From Chlorocebus sabaeus (lineage: Eukaryota; Chordata; Mammalia; Primates; Cercopithecidae), in the NCBI RefSeq assembly GCF_047675955.1, contig NC_132925.1:23832688-23896687 (forward strand): a stretch of 64,000 nt of DNA, given 5' to 3'. The stretch's first letter is position 1. Every line of letters begins with the position of its first letter. A program made the position numbers and the translations under genes. The notes beneath the pieces were generated by a model that saw only the letters and a program-made list of their open reading frames with translations, was not told the origin of the DNA and ran no database searches. Of the stretch, positions 46,996 through 59,928 are shown piece by piece.

Positions 46996-48555
46996 CTTTT
47001 TTTTCAACAAAAACTTGGAGTGTGAAAGAGGGAGGACACAGCACCCCCTTTTTCTGTTCTGTCTTTTCATCCCTGAGTCCTGGTGATCTTGGCAGGTGCT
47101 ACCCATGGGTGTCAGTGTGGCATGCACCCATGAAGCCGGGAACGCCTAGAGAATAGGAATTATCTGCCCTCACCTATACCTCTATTTCCCCTCCTGTCAA
47201 CAACTTTTGAGCTCCCTGAACCTCATTTATGCCATGGAGTGTGGCCACCTTCCATGAAATGGGGGTTTAGTTGGCAGGAATTGGCTCCTCCCAATTACAT
47301 TATACCTGTTGCCTGGCTTTGGATTCTCAGATCTGGTTTCCTTTTTAGGGCCTCAGACTGAAGCTTGGGATCCAGTTTGAAACAAAAAAATAAAAAATGT
47401 TATTTCAGGGGCTGTTTGTCCTGTTTAGATTAAATCTCAAATGAGCCCTGTCAAATTTGCAGTTATCAGCCAGCAGGAGACACACCTTCATTATTTTCCC
47501 TATCATGAGCAGCGTGCAGGGGGGGGAAAAAAAAAAAACCCTCACTTAGTAAAGGAAAAAGAAGCTTAAGGGGTGAAACGGGCAGGTCATGGGAGAAGAA
47601 CCCCTTGCTCAGTGCAAATGGGTTCCTTTAATCCTTGTATCCTTCTCTGGTTCAGACTGGGCTGAACTCCTTGGCCAGGGAAGGAAAAGTTCTACTGGCA
47701 CAGCACCTAGGAGATGCTGGCCGGGCAGTTGCACTGGGTCCCAGCGGCATCTGTGGTTCTCTCCCACCTCTTATAGCCATTGATTCTGGTTTGTACATGC
47801 TTCAGACAGGCTCAGGCACCCCAGCCACCAGCTACCAGGAGAGGAGGTAAGGAGGGGAACTGTTGCGTGCAGGACCCTGCAGTGGGTTGGGGGTCAAAAT
47901 GGCACCTTTAAAAATAAATGGAAACCACATTGTCCAGAATTGCACTTCTAATGGCTGAACCAAGCACTCATTCTGTTTAATATCATTGCCACAGTGTGTA
48001 GTAAAACTCTTAACATTATACAAGAAGAGATAGGAGCCATTTCAAACCATGAAAGAAGAGACAGCACAGCAAAGTCTGGGGGTCTTGGCTGACGGAATTC
48101 AGTCTTGCAGCCTTCCAAAGACAAAAGATGCTTTTGATTGCCCTAGGACTTTACTCTGGCCTCAAGTGATGGTGAGACCTCCATAAAGGAATATAGAGTC
48201 AACATTGTCTTTACTGGAAGGAAAGAGAATGACAGGGTCTTGGAAGAGGCAGATCTTCATTTTAACTCACCCTTCTGTGTATCCTACCTGGAACCCCAGA
48301 TGAAATGGGAAAGTTCCTTGATCTCCCTCAATGGACATGTGACAGGGGTGTGGCTCATCTGCTCAGTTGACACAGCTGCTCAAACCCTTTACAGGAGGGG
48401 GAGCACACAGATGGACAGGTGCAGGAGCTGGAGCGAGCGCCCTGACCTCCAGCTATATAACAGCACGCAGGGGCAGGAGCCTTCAACTCCCAAAGCCCAA
48501 ATAGGTGTGTGGTACAGTGCAATGCTTTAGCCTTGTCATCCGTGGCCAGCTTAAG
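46996..48555 (-). mobile_element. Retroviral leader between 5' LTR and gag
   Basis: About 1.5 kb of GC-richer leader with no coding motif. I could not identify the tRNA primer-binding site with confidence: one TGG-initiated candidate lies just inside the LTR edge near 48545, and a second lies near 48310. If the second is right, the LTR is about 240 bases longer than annotated and the 3' copy is truncated. A G9-A12 run lies at 47520-47540. Confidence 0.6.
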
Positions 48556-49108
48556 TATTAACTGGCTCAGTGGACCCTCTGCCTTTTTGCAAGGGCAGGG
48601 GGCCAGTGTGACGGCTTTCTGTATCCCAAGCTCTTGTCCAGCATCTTAGAAGAATCAGGTCGCACATGGACTTGAAGGATGAATGTGGGGGTTTTACTGA
48701 GTGGTGGAGGTGGCTCTTAGTGGGATGGATAGGGAGCTGGAGGTGGGATGGAGTGGGAAGATGGTCTTCGCCTGGAGTTTGGCCTTCCACTGACTGATCT
48801 CCTTTCCAATTGTCCCCAGCCAAATTCCTCTTGGTGTTCATATGCTCCTTCTCTTCTCTCCTTTTTTGTCACACCGTTCTGCCATTCGTCTGCTCGTCTT
48901 CTTGTCTCCTTGTCTGCTTCTGCAGCCTTGGGTTCAGGCATATTTGGGTAGAGGATAAGGGCACGGTGGGCCCAAAGGCAACTTTTTGGTGTGAAGAAAG
49001 GAATGCCTGTCTTAATTTAGGTCTATGGGTATTCATGCTTGAGAGTGAGGCCTTTGCCAGGGAACCACCCTCTTCTACCCAGTATTTCCCTGTTTCCCGT
49101 CTGTATCA
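48556..49108 (-). mobile_element. 5' LTR of the class I endogenous retrovirus
   Basis: Matches the LTR at 44707-45270. In roughly 100 aligned bases around the poly(A) region (48666 against 44818) I counted about 10 differences, so the insertion is tens of millions of years old if the LTRs have not recombined. The AATAAA of the 3' copy is AGTAAA here, and the TATA-like box has decayed. The subfamily is not assigned. Confidence 0.85.
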
Positions 49109-49845
49109 ATTTCACAACCTTTTATAAGCTATTCTCAGTCTATCCTTTTTGGAGTTTCAGCACACAGAAGCACAGCTTACTAAAAGAACGAATACTTAAA
49201 TATAGCCCTAAGCACATTTTCAGAGCTTTTACTTTGCAACTCCTGTAGTAACTGCCCCTTAAATCTTCCATACCCCTGAAAAAACAGTATCTCTTTTCTT
49301 CATACTCAGTGAGTTTGTGGCTTTCTGTTAGGATCTCCTTCTCTGTGCCACATTCTGGAAAGTTCTCTATGGTCTCTGGGGAGCATGTGCAGTTCACTTT
49401 GCATGTTATTCTTTGTCAAGGATCAGAACTCTTCATTTTTGATTACCAGAACCCTATTTCATATATACTTTGTGTGATTTGATTGTTATTTATGAAAATA
49501 GTAACTCTGTTATGGCTATCTAATTATTTCTCATATCTACGAATTTTTGAAAGAAAATACTAGATTCCCAAGAACCCCATTTGAAAGAAAGGTATGTTTA
49601 CTTCCCAGAGTGAATTCTGTTTTCATATTTGTAAAACTTTATATTAAATAGTTTTAGAAGGTATCCTAAACAAATAAGAAATGCATCATAATTATTATTT
49701 TCAAAGGAAAAATGAAAGATGAGTGAACCATAGTGGGAAAAAAATAGACAGTTATAGGCTACCAGAGATTGTCTAATAAATTTGCAAGTAAGTTTATTTA
49801 AACAAAAAAGATGCATTGCAATGAGTCTGTGACTAAAAATACTAT
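49109..49845. other. Anonymous intergenic DNA
   Basis: No named repeat or gene. Small reverse frames at 49140-49397 and 49598-49885 have no domain. Confidence 0.5.
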
Positions 49846-50114
49846 ATAATCCCAGCACTTTGGGAGGCCAAGACAGGTGGATCACCTGAGGTCAGAAGAT
49901 CAAGACCAGCCTGGCCAACATGGTGAAACTCCATCTCTACTAAAAACACAAAAAATTAACTGGGCATGGTGGCAGGTGCCTGTAATCCCAGCTACTCAAA
50001 AGGCTGAGGCAGGAGAATTGCTTGAACCCAGGAGGTAGAGGTTTCAGTGAGCCAAGATCATGCCATTGTACTCCAACCTGGGTAATAAGAGCAAAACTCT
50101 GTCTAAAAAAAAAA
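49846..50114 (+). mobile_element. AluS, 5'-truncated
   Basis: Starts at 'taatcccagcactttggg', so the first ~20 bases of a normal Alu are missing. Otherwise both arms and an A tail (to about 50118) are present. 'aaaatac' flanks on either side are too short and A-rich to call a target duplication. Confidence 0.92.
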
Positions 50115-53100
50115 AAAAATACAAATCTTTATAAATGTTTAATTTCAAAAGGGTTAATAGAAGTGAAAGTGTTCTGAAAGTCTTGAGAAAATGGGATTGG
50201 ATAGGAATTAACAGGATAATGATTTTTGTCTCTCTGCGCTTACATGCACACACACAAATTTTGTATTCTTTATTTATTTAACAAGGAAATGTATATCTGG
50301 GTTGAGGTAAGTGAAATAGTGGTAGACCTACTTATTATTTGTATTTGTTTGTGTTAGAGCTGCTGGTTTTTAGATATTTGTTTCTGTATATATATATTTT
50401 TATATATATGTTAACTATTTCACTTATATCAACCCATAGCACTTTAATGTGCATTGTCTATGATCTCTAATTCCAAAGCAGTATTATTATGTTGAATATT
50501 TTAAAATATGTACAACTGGTACATATTTTTTAAAATTAATAGAAATTTATAAAATGTAAAATAAGTAAATGCTATGAACAAAATATATATGTAAATATGC
50601 CAATTTAAAATTTTGTTTAAGTGAATATGATCAGAAGGAGGCTCAGATAAGCTTATTTAACAGAAGTACATCACCGTTCAATTTTAATTAAAACAATCAA
50701 CCAGCTCAGCTAATCTGTTTGCAGCATTTCACTCCAGCTCTGTATTCACAGGTTTGTTTTATCTATCAGCTTCCTTTTTGTAACAGCAAACATGAATTGA
50801 TTTATCTCAGAGGCAGCAGTTTTTTATGAGAACCTCTTACAGGTGTCATGGTTAGGTATGGACTTCCTCATTAGTAGAACCAAACAGAGCAACTACTTTG
50901 CTATATGCTACAGATTAGGAATATGAAAGGGGGAAATAGAAACATCATGATATTTTTCACACATTATGTGAAATATTTAGAAAAAGCTATTAAAAATAGC
51001 TCTTTGTATATTAAGGAGAGTAGTAAGTGTGCATGTGTGTGAACATGGATTAAACTACTGGCAGTTTGCTATTAGAAGTGAGAGCTCAAATTCTTACTTA
51101 GGTAATAAATACAGTATATAAAAATAGTTTCAGTTGCCTATCGGTATACAATACTGACACAATAGAGCTCACCAGTGTTTAATAGCAGAGGTATTCCTAT
51201 TTGTTTCATGTGAGTCTCTTGGGTTTCAGATGAAGTTACTAAAGCAGTTTCCAATACTAAACTTGTTCACACATGATGTATTCTTTCTTCCATAGGTAAA
51301 AGATTTAAATCAATATTTCCCCACCACCAATGAAAACAATTTTAAGAACAATGGGCTAAATTCCCATTATGTATACTAGTAATAAAGCCCTTCTCTACAA
51401 CAAGAAGAACTCAAAAAGTTTCATTTTAAAAATGCTATATATGCAAATATAACAATTATACTTGAAAAGTTTTAATTATAAATACGAAGTCAAAATAATT
51501 GGTCTAGAAAAGAAACAACCTACATGGTGAAGACTTGCTGTGAACAAGCAACACAAAATAGATTTCTAATCTGACATTTGTTTTCCCTTGCATTGACATA
51601 AATACAGGGGAATATTTATTTTGAATACACTAAGGAAAAAGCTTTTGTTTGTAATTAATAATTACAAAAATTATCTTAAATATAGTTGGAGTGGTAAGGA
51701 AATATACCAACAAGGTTTTAACTTCAATTTATTCCTCTCATTTAAAAGTTGCCCTGAAGAATAGTTGTACTCATCATTGCTGCTTTACTGTTCTAAAACT
51801 TAGCAAATTAGGGTCCTAACCTATTGCTAGCTTCTCTGCTTAACTCAGAAATTTAAAAATTCTTATTTTTCTCTGCTTTTATTTCTCTGACTGCTAGCTT
51901 TGATATTTTTCCTATACATTTCTCACTGCATGTTCATAATGGCAAATTTCTTGGAAGTATGAGAAATTAGTAAATGCTATTAAAAGGATTACTTTGGTTT
52001 AGAAATTTATCTTTTGTAGCAATTTATTCCATCATAATTTGTGCAAACCTGTGAAATAAGTAGTGACAATGAGACTGAACTTTAGAAAAAGCTTCTGTTT
52101 TCATCACTGGAAATTATATTTTGAAAATTGAGTATTTTTAATCTGTTCACAGAATTTGTTATTCCTCTGTAGTCATGAAAATCTCATAGGTGACATACAT
52201 TTAATTTGTCTTCCTTTTATTATTTTTTTTAATGAAACATTATCCTGGGAAAGGAAATTGTGACTAGTTCTCTAGAGGCAAATCAAAGAGTCAAGAAATA
52301 AGAAAATTGATAATTAACGGAAAAAGTAAAATCAAATGCCCTAAAATTCTTAATTGTAAAATAGAGCTCTGATGAAGCCAGCTGCTGACAAATATCCTTT
52401 TGTTCACTGAGCACTTCATAGGAAGATGAATATTTTTATAAACCTAGAAGTTTTGTTGTTAAATATTGGCAAGGTTGCATTTTAGCCCATGAATTTTCAT
52501 TTATGCCATCCTTTTGGTTTTGCTACTAGATCTTCTGTAACATGCCCTTCTAACTCCTCATAAAAACCCATTTAGATTATAGTCATTAATGTGAGAATCC
52601 TTAATTCATTCACCTAAATCTTAAAGAAACTTTAATCATTTACTACTAGTTATTTTTAAGGCAACTAACACTTCCCCATTTATACTTCTCACAATAAGCT
52701 AGAAAATAGATATTTATATGTATATGTATCCCTAAGAGTTTTGAGCTATAGAAAAATTAATATGTTATGTTGCTGGAAATACATTATATCACATGTGTGT
52801 ATAATTTTGGAACTCAGAGGAGCACCTAATATGTTAGAGGAATGTCTAATACAGCTGAAGGTGAAAATAGATGTGGTATTATTTGTAGCTTCCTCAGTGC
52901 AGAGAGAAGGCAGAAGGAGAGAAGAAAGAAAAGTTGTTACCATTTTGAATTTTATGATTGAATTGAATTCAACAATTAAGTAAATTTGAAATAGTGCTTT
53001 TATTTATAGTGGCTCCGTTCTAGGAGTAAACTGTTCTTCATAATTTAACCTAAATTGTATTTAACCCTCTGACATCCCTTCTACTTCTCCAAGAGAAAAA

Positions 53101-53329
53101 TTAAACTATTATTAATTAATCATTGTTCATTAGTTAATTCAATAATACTTATATAAGTAAAACCATTTATTAATGTTTGATAAGTGTACAAAAGACATGG
53201 AACATTGGATGTATTTGGATTCTTATTTGATTCCAAGAGAAAAGAAGGATACGTTGATAAATAATTGTGATTCCTATAAGAAAATACCTAAAAGACTCTA
53301 GACCCAAAATATAATAGAACATTAAATTG
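50115..53329. other. About 3.2 kb without a recognised repeat
   Basis: I could not assign any repeat family. A TA-rich run lies at 50386-50410. The piece at 50640-50880 has mixed composition with dense developmental-type motifs (see findings). The frames at 52741-52983 and 52746-52943 overlap on opposite strands with no domain. Confidence 0.5.
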
Positions 53330-54075
53330 AAGCTATCAAATTAATTAGTACAGCCATTATGAAAAACAGTACAGAGGTGTCTTAGAAAATTAAAAAACTT
53401 AACTATAAAAATTAAATCTGTGGCCATATGATCCAGCAATTCCATTACTGGGTATATATCCAAAGGAAACGAAATCAGTATGTTGAAGAGATACTTGCAT
53501 ATTTGTTTTAACACTATTCACAATATCCAAAATATATGATCAACATAATGTCCATCTACAGATGAATGACTAAAGAACAATGAAATACTGTTCAGCCATA
53601 AAATAGAATGAAATCTTGTCATTTGTGATAACATGGATGAATCTGGAGGATATTATATTAAGTGAAATAAGCCACACATAGAAAGACTACACTGTCTTAT
53701 CTCACTCATGTGGAATCTAAAAAAGTTGATTTCATAGAATTAGAGAGTACAATAGCTATTACTAGAGGCTGAGGAAGGCAAGAGAGATGAAGGGTCAAGG
53801 AAGTATTTGTCAACAGTTACAAAGTTAAAGTTAGATAGGAAGAATAAATTCTAGTGTTCTATTATACAGTAGGATGATTATAGCAAATAATGTAGTGTGT
53901 ATCTCACAATAACTAGAAAAGAAGATTTGGAATGTTATCACCACAAAGAAATGATAGTGGTTAAAGATGGTTATGGTAATTATCCCGATTTGATCATTAT
54001 GCAATGTATATATGCATTGAAACATCACATTGTACCTCAATTATATGTCAATTATAAAGTTCAAAATTAGGTGTT
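53330..54075 (+). repeat. L1M LINE 3' end (L1MA/MB-like)
   Basis: Clear sense L1 order: 'gatccagcaattccattact', 'gggtatatatccaaaggaaa', 'aacatggatgaatctggagg', 'aagtgaaataagcca', 'ctcatgtggaatctaaaaa', then 3' untranslated words 'tagataggaagaataaatt' and 'aaacatcacattgtacctc'. Confidence 0.85.
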
Positions 54076-54134
54076 TACTATTGTTATTTATGTGTCAAAT
54101 ACAAATCTAAAAATTAATAAAAATGGAAATGATA

Positions 54135-54416
54135 GTCCAGATACAGTGGCTCACGCCTGTCATCCCAGTACTTTGGGAGGCCGAGGCCGGTGGATCACCT
54201 GAGGTCAGGAGTTTGAGACCAGCCTGACTAACATGAAACACTGTCTCTACTAAAAATACAAAAATTAGCCAGGCAGAGTGGTGGGCACCTGTCATCACGA
54301 CTACTCGGGAGGCTGAGGCAGAATTGATTGAACCCAGGAGGCAGAGGTTGCAGTGAGCTGAGATCATGCCATTGCACTCCAGCCTGGGCAACAGAGCAAG
54401 ACTCCGTCTCAAAAAA
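54135..54416 (+). mobile_element. AluS element, full length
   Basis: Complete Alu with AluS wording ('gatcacctgaggtcaggag') and small deletions: 'aacatgaaacactg' and 'ggcagaattgattg' each lack bases. The flank 'aaaatggaaatgata' before and 'aaaactggaaactata' after may be a mutated target duplication. Confidence 0.92.
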
Positions 54417-54419
54417 ATG

Positions 54420-57399
54420 AAAAATAAAAAACTGGAAACTATAAATTATAATCACTGTAGATATAATACCTGTGCTGATTAATTTATGGCCATTTACTCT
54501 GATTTATAACACCTAATTAAATTAATGAGAAATTATCTACTGTCCTTTCATCCAACTCTCAACATTTTCTTAAAGATGACATTTGTTTCTGATTAATGCG
54601 CTGTATTAGCTCTTTATTATTTTCTAAGCCACTTAATTTTACTTTTACCTTTTGTAATATTGTTTTACTATATTTTTCTTTGGACCAAGTAATTGAAACA
54701 CATTGTTGTGGGTAATTTAACATACATAAATTAAAGCCAAATTATATTTGTATTGAGAATTTAAAATTCTTTTCACCCACTTTCTTTTTTCAGAATAAGA
54801 TTTCTAGGTCAGCATTATGTTCTTGTGATTTTTATTTATAGTAAACATACCTCCAATGAAATGTTTCAGATTGATAACTTTGCACAGCAAGATACCAGTC
54901 TATTCAAATAAACCATACTTCACTTGCAAAATTATTTTCATTTTATGTAGTTTGTGTAGGCCTCTGATTGTACTTTAAAGGAATTGATGAAAAGGAATTG
55001 TTTAATGCTGTTGTAATAGAAATTGTATTACTGGATTGGTTTAAATTTAAATTATTCATTTATTTTTAGGAATATTGGCTTTCTAATAATGAGTATTCCA
55101 AACAAACAATTTACTTAGTTATACACCTATTGTACTGGCAATCTAGTTTGAAAGAGAGGAAGGTATTCTGTAATCGGTTACTTCCTTGATATGATAAAAC
55201 AGTTTTACTTGGATAACCCTAAGAAAAAGGGATTCATCTATGAAAGTTGTTTTCAATTACTCAGTATAATCTTTCATTTTCAGTTATGATATCTTTCCGA
55301 ACCTCATTTCTACAGATTGTCTTACAGTTAATTTTCTTCATATAACCAAATATAAACCAAACAACCTTTTATTTTATTTCTTCTTCTTTTAAAATTAATT
55401 GAACTTTCTATTTTATGCAATTACATTTCTTATTAATGTGTCTTTAAAAATCCAGACACATATATATTGGCTAGAGTCAGGGTTCCATCTTTTTACAAGG
55501 TTTCAGTAGATATCTTTGATTATTTGAAATTACTAATAAATAGAAAAGAAGAAAATAATAAAGTCCTACCCAGATAGCAACATAAAAGCAATCAAATTAT
55601 TTTTTCTAAACTATGAAATATTAGACATTCATTACAAAATCCACATACAATTTAAGAATGGAGCAATAAGATCACTTACATGTCAAGTTGAATTGCTTCG
55701 CAAATTTCCATTTATAATCTGTGCATTTATAGCGTAAAATTTAAATATTCACAAAAGATTAAATCCACATGCTTGAAAAGCTTTGATGAGAACAGAAGAA
55801 AATTGAAAACCTCTTATTGCTTTTTCCCCCTCTGGGGGAAAAAAGTATTGCAAACCTCAAAATTAAGGTTTTTATAACTTGTCATATCTTTTGCTTGATC
55901 AAAGGGCTATTATTTTATCACTTATTGTGGAACACTAATATTGTGGAAATATATTTCAAATATATCCCCTGTACTCATTTGGTCCTTAGTATCTTTTCTG
56001 GGCACACAGAGAGAAATGACTCTTTTAAGTCACTTCTCGAGAAATCTCTGTCTTGGTGAAAATATCAAAGTAAGTGTTTCTGCTACTCTATCGGCTAGTA
56101 TAGGATTTCCATTACAATTTGTGAAATGATATTTTTTGCAAACATGTAAGAAATAGAGAGTATTTAGGAAAATCTCTAATCTGAGCATTCATTGGCTGCT
56201 CTGAACAACATTATACTTATTTATATCCAAAAAAAAAAAATACTAGAATACTGCGCACAGTACAATTATGTGGTCTCAAAAATCTGACCCTGAAATATAT
56301 CTAATAAAAGTATTGATCTCATAACGATGGTATGTACTGGGGATCTATGATTCTGCTGATTTCCCACAATGCAAGCAAGCAATCTTTTTTTAAAGGAATG
56401 TCCCCCTAAATATATTTTTGCAATATTGGAAGCTATCGAAGAAAAGAGCAGTAGCAGCTATAAGCCAAAACAAGGAAACATTTCAGCAGATTGAATATTC
56501 AAATAAACATTTTCAGGTAGAAATTTCTGTATTGAAGAAATAGCTCAGTGCTATCATTGACCTGGTTAGATATTTCATCAAATAAACCTAGGTTTAATTT
56601 GCAAAATCACCACCATCATCATTGTGGACTAAATTCCCTTTTTTATTTTTATTTTTATTTTTTGCCATTATATCAATTTAAATATTAAACACATAATTTT
56701 TCTTATATTATAGAGGCCAGGTAAAGTTATCTATACTAGGGAAACTTTTAATTGCAGTTAGTCATTTTTCTAAAGAGGAAGAAACACGGTTTTCAAATAA
56801 TTTTGAACATGTGACTGCCATTATGAAAAGGGAAAGTAAAGGGTCATATAAACATTTGTGGTGATTTTCAGTAAGATCTCTTGTCTCCCAAAAAATTACC
56901 TACAATGAACTTATTGATATCTAAAGTTACAAATTAGATGCTTACTCTTTTGATTTTGGCTCAGTGCTTTGACTTTCATTTTCATTAAAATGCAAATATC
57001 CTAAGGATGAAGCTTACTATTTTATTCACTCATTTAAGCCTTTCTGTAAACAATGGATATACAATCAATATTTGTTAATTCACACTGTCAGGTGATTTAT
57101 TAAGAAAGAACATGATTGATTTTTAGAGGAAAAGAGAGAAATAATCAATTTCTAATAAGGCAAATCATGCTGACAGAGCAAATAAGTAAAATTGGGAAAG
57201 ACGTTCATAAAGACAGGTTAACTTATTTCACAACTTTGATCTTGATTCCAGAGAAAACAGAATGATAACATAAACTAAATTCTGTATTATAGTACACTTT
57301 GTGATAAAAATGAGTATCAGAGACAGTTAATACTAGAACATGTTTTTAATATATTGGTTACTAAACATTTTGAATGAAATATAAGGAATCACTTTTTTA
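54420..57399. other. About 3 kb of anonymous AT-rich DNA
   Basis: No repeat family, RNA or exon recognised. A perfect 10-base-arm hairpin lies at 55821-55843 and a (TTTTTA)n run at 56640-56663. Overlapping frames at 55817-56129 have no domain. Confidence 0.5.
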
Positions 57400-58390
57400 T
57401 TGGACAGTTGTATGAATTTATATGCATACATAGACTCTTATAACCTCTATCACTCACAGGAGCAGAATAATTCTAACATAAAAAATGCTTGCATCCAGAC
57501 TCTTCTCCTCACCCATCCAATGCAACCATTTATCTTCTCTATGACGCTGTGTTTTTACCTTTTTCCACTTAGTTACAAGTGGAATCATACAGTATGTAAA
57601 ACATTTTCAGATTGACCTTTTTCATTTTAGCACAATGCAGTTGAGATTTATCTGTGTTGTTGCCTGTATACATATATTTTTTTCCTTTTTGTTGTTGAAT
57701 AGTATTTCACTGTGTAATGTTAAAGAACATAGTGCACATGATGCGTTAAAAACAGTAGGAAAGACTTTATTCCAGGGGAGCCTATTATGATATGTATAGG
57801 AAAAATGGGAATGAGGTATTATAGTAGGGAAGAAAGATTGGGCTTGCCTCTGAATATAGTAAGGACAAGTGGAGGCATATAGTCAATGAGCAGGGATGGA
57901 GTCAGTGGGTGGAAAATTACTAAGAGCAAACATTGGGGGTAAGGAGAATTTTAGCTAAACCAACTTGACAAGATTCTTGCTGAAGGTAGATGAGAGTGAT
58001 TAGATATCAAGGATGAGGGATTGGGAATTTGAGCAGACATCAAGGATGGTCAGTTACCAACAGTGGGGCATTTTTGCTAAACTGACCAAGCAGGATTCTT
58101 GCTGAAACTGGACTAAATAAATAGAGCCACTGGGACCAGGATTGGAACCTTGTGAGAAAGAGGATTCTGAGGAACCTGACAAATATTCTGGTCAACAGAA
58201 AGGGTCTTTGCCAGTAGATGTACCAAAGTCTATTCATCCACCCACCCACTGAAGGACATCTAGACCTACAATTTTTATCAATGATGGATAATACTGTTAT
58301 GAACACTTATTTAAAGGATTTTGTGTGCATGTAATTTTCATTTGTCTAGGATAAATAACTAGAAGTAGGATTGCTAGGTCAATTAATTTG
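57400..58390 (-). repeat. L1M 3' region, reverse strand, split by an LTR
   Basis: The left part to 57718 has 'acaagtggaatcatacagta' and 'tgttgttgaatagtatttca'. The right part from 58214 continues in register with 'ccactgaaggacatctagac' and 'ggattgctaggtcaat'. Together they are the reverse complement of one L1M ORF2 C-terminus and 3' end, broken by a 495-base insert. Confidence 0.75.
57719..58213 (-). mobile_element. Solo LTR inside L1M, family unresolved
   Basis: An insert of about 495 bases with TG...CA ends on either strand. The reverse strand carries 'ggaataaagtctttcc' near its right-hand end, a plausible AATAAA poly(A) signal, so it reads on the minus strand. It contains an imperfect internal repeat of a phrase like 'ttgctgaa...ccaac' at about 57955-57985 and 58070-58105. 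The flanks 'gtgtaa' and 'gtagat' are not a clean duplication. The reverse frame at 58040-58306 crosses the LTR boundary and is not a gene. Confidence 0.6.
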
Positions 58391-59059
58391 TAAGTCAATC
58401 AATGTTATTAATTGATTAAGTGTCTACATGAATAACCAAAAGATGAATAAAACATTATAATGTTAATTCATGTATAGAAATCACTTGAAAAAATAATATT
58501 TATTTATTACGTACACTCCCAGTGAATTAGAAGTCTCTCATTGCATCAGAATCTACTAAGTATAGCCTTTCTTTTATAAGAAGACATGGCTAACTCTCCG
58601 GAGATGATGTATTTCCACTCATATTTTTATTTTTGTCCCATGTATCCTGATGTGCATCCAGTAGTTCAGATTCAAATTTGTTATAATACAGGTTATAATA
58701 CAAGTTAAATAAATAAAGGAGTAATAAAAGAATATTGGTTCTTGTTCAGTTATTCCCAGGCTTTGCTGGCTTGGGATATATATTTAAAAAAAGACAAAAG
58801 AGGAAGAAATTGAATTTGATGTTTTGAGCTATATAATGAAATAGAATTTTGATCTATTTCTTTTCAAAATAACATATATTTTGCTTGTTTAGAAAGTCAG
58901 AGCTAAGATGGTACTCTATTTACTTAGCTGTATGACTCCAGGCTCTTACTCCATGAAACCCTAAAATTCATCACCTAGCTACACAGTACTGAAAATATAA
59001 AATTCTATTTTTGGTAGTTTAAACAGAAAAAAAATCACAATAGCATGCTGTTTAGAATT
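58391..59059. other. Anonymous intergenic DNA
   Basis: No repeat or gene recognised. Confidence 0.5.
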
Positions 59060-59145
59060 AGGGTATTCATTTCAACCATTCACTTAACAAATATTATTGA
59101 TAATCTAGTATGTGGCAAGAATAGCATAAGGACTAGCATATTGTT
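59060..59145 (-). repeat. L2-like 3' end fragment
   Basis: 'cttaacaaatattattgat' followed by 'ctagtatgtggcaag' is the reverse complement of the familiar L2 tail wording. Short and decayed. Confidence 0.5.
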
Positions 59146-59870
59146 TTATGAATATAAGCTATTTGATATTACTTTCCCCAATTACTTCTTTAGAGCCTTC
59201 AACACCATTGTTATGCTGGTTATTACAGGATGAGCCAATTAAGTATTTGCTAGTTCTGTAGATATTTTCAAAAATACAGTTGAATTTGCTAACCAAAGGG
59301 GATATATTAGAGATACTTGGTAGTATGCCATTTTTCTTCTTCATTAATATGCACTCAATTTCACTTCTATCATCCATTGTTCTGTTTTATATTAAAGGAA
59401 TCTTGATTCCTGAGCACTTAAAAATGGAATTTTCTAGACTCTCCTGCCAAATGACTCCCCTGCCAGCTGAATTTTAGTGTTAGCAGTGGGAGAATTTATT
59501 CACTTACATATTTATATGTTTATTACTTTTATTTTAGAATAATTACATTTTCACAGTAATTTGCAAAAAAAAAAAAAAAATTACAGAGAAGCCCAATGTA
59601 GTCTTTACTCATTTGTTTTTTCTAATTATCTCACTTTACATAATTCTGGTACAATATCAAAACCAGAGATTTGACATTTGTAAAATGTGTATATAGCTCC
59701 ATTTCACGTTATCACATATGTAGATTTATGCAACAATCACAGGATGAAAATAAAATACAATTTCATCACCACCAAGATCATCCTCATTTTATCTGTGTAT
59801 AGTCACTCCTCACTCACCCCTTCCTCCACCATCCCCCCATCCCCAGCTCCCCCAACAATGAATATGTTTG

Positions 59871-59928
<58 letters not shown>

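Noticed and set aside
44707..49108. Naming the provirus as a specific HERV family (for example HERV-FRD/MER50 or a HERV-9 relative)
   Set aside because: The capsid wording fits several class I families and I could not match the LTR to one from memory, so the family is left open.
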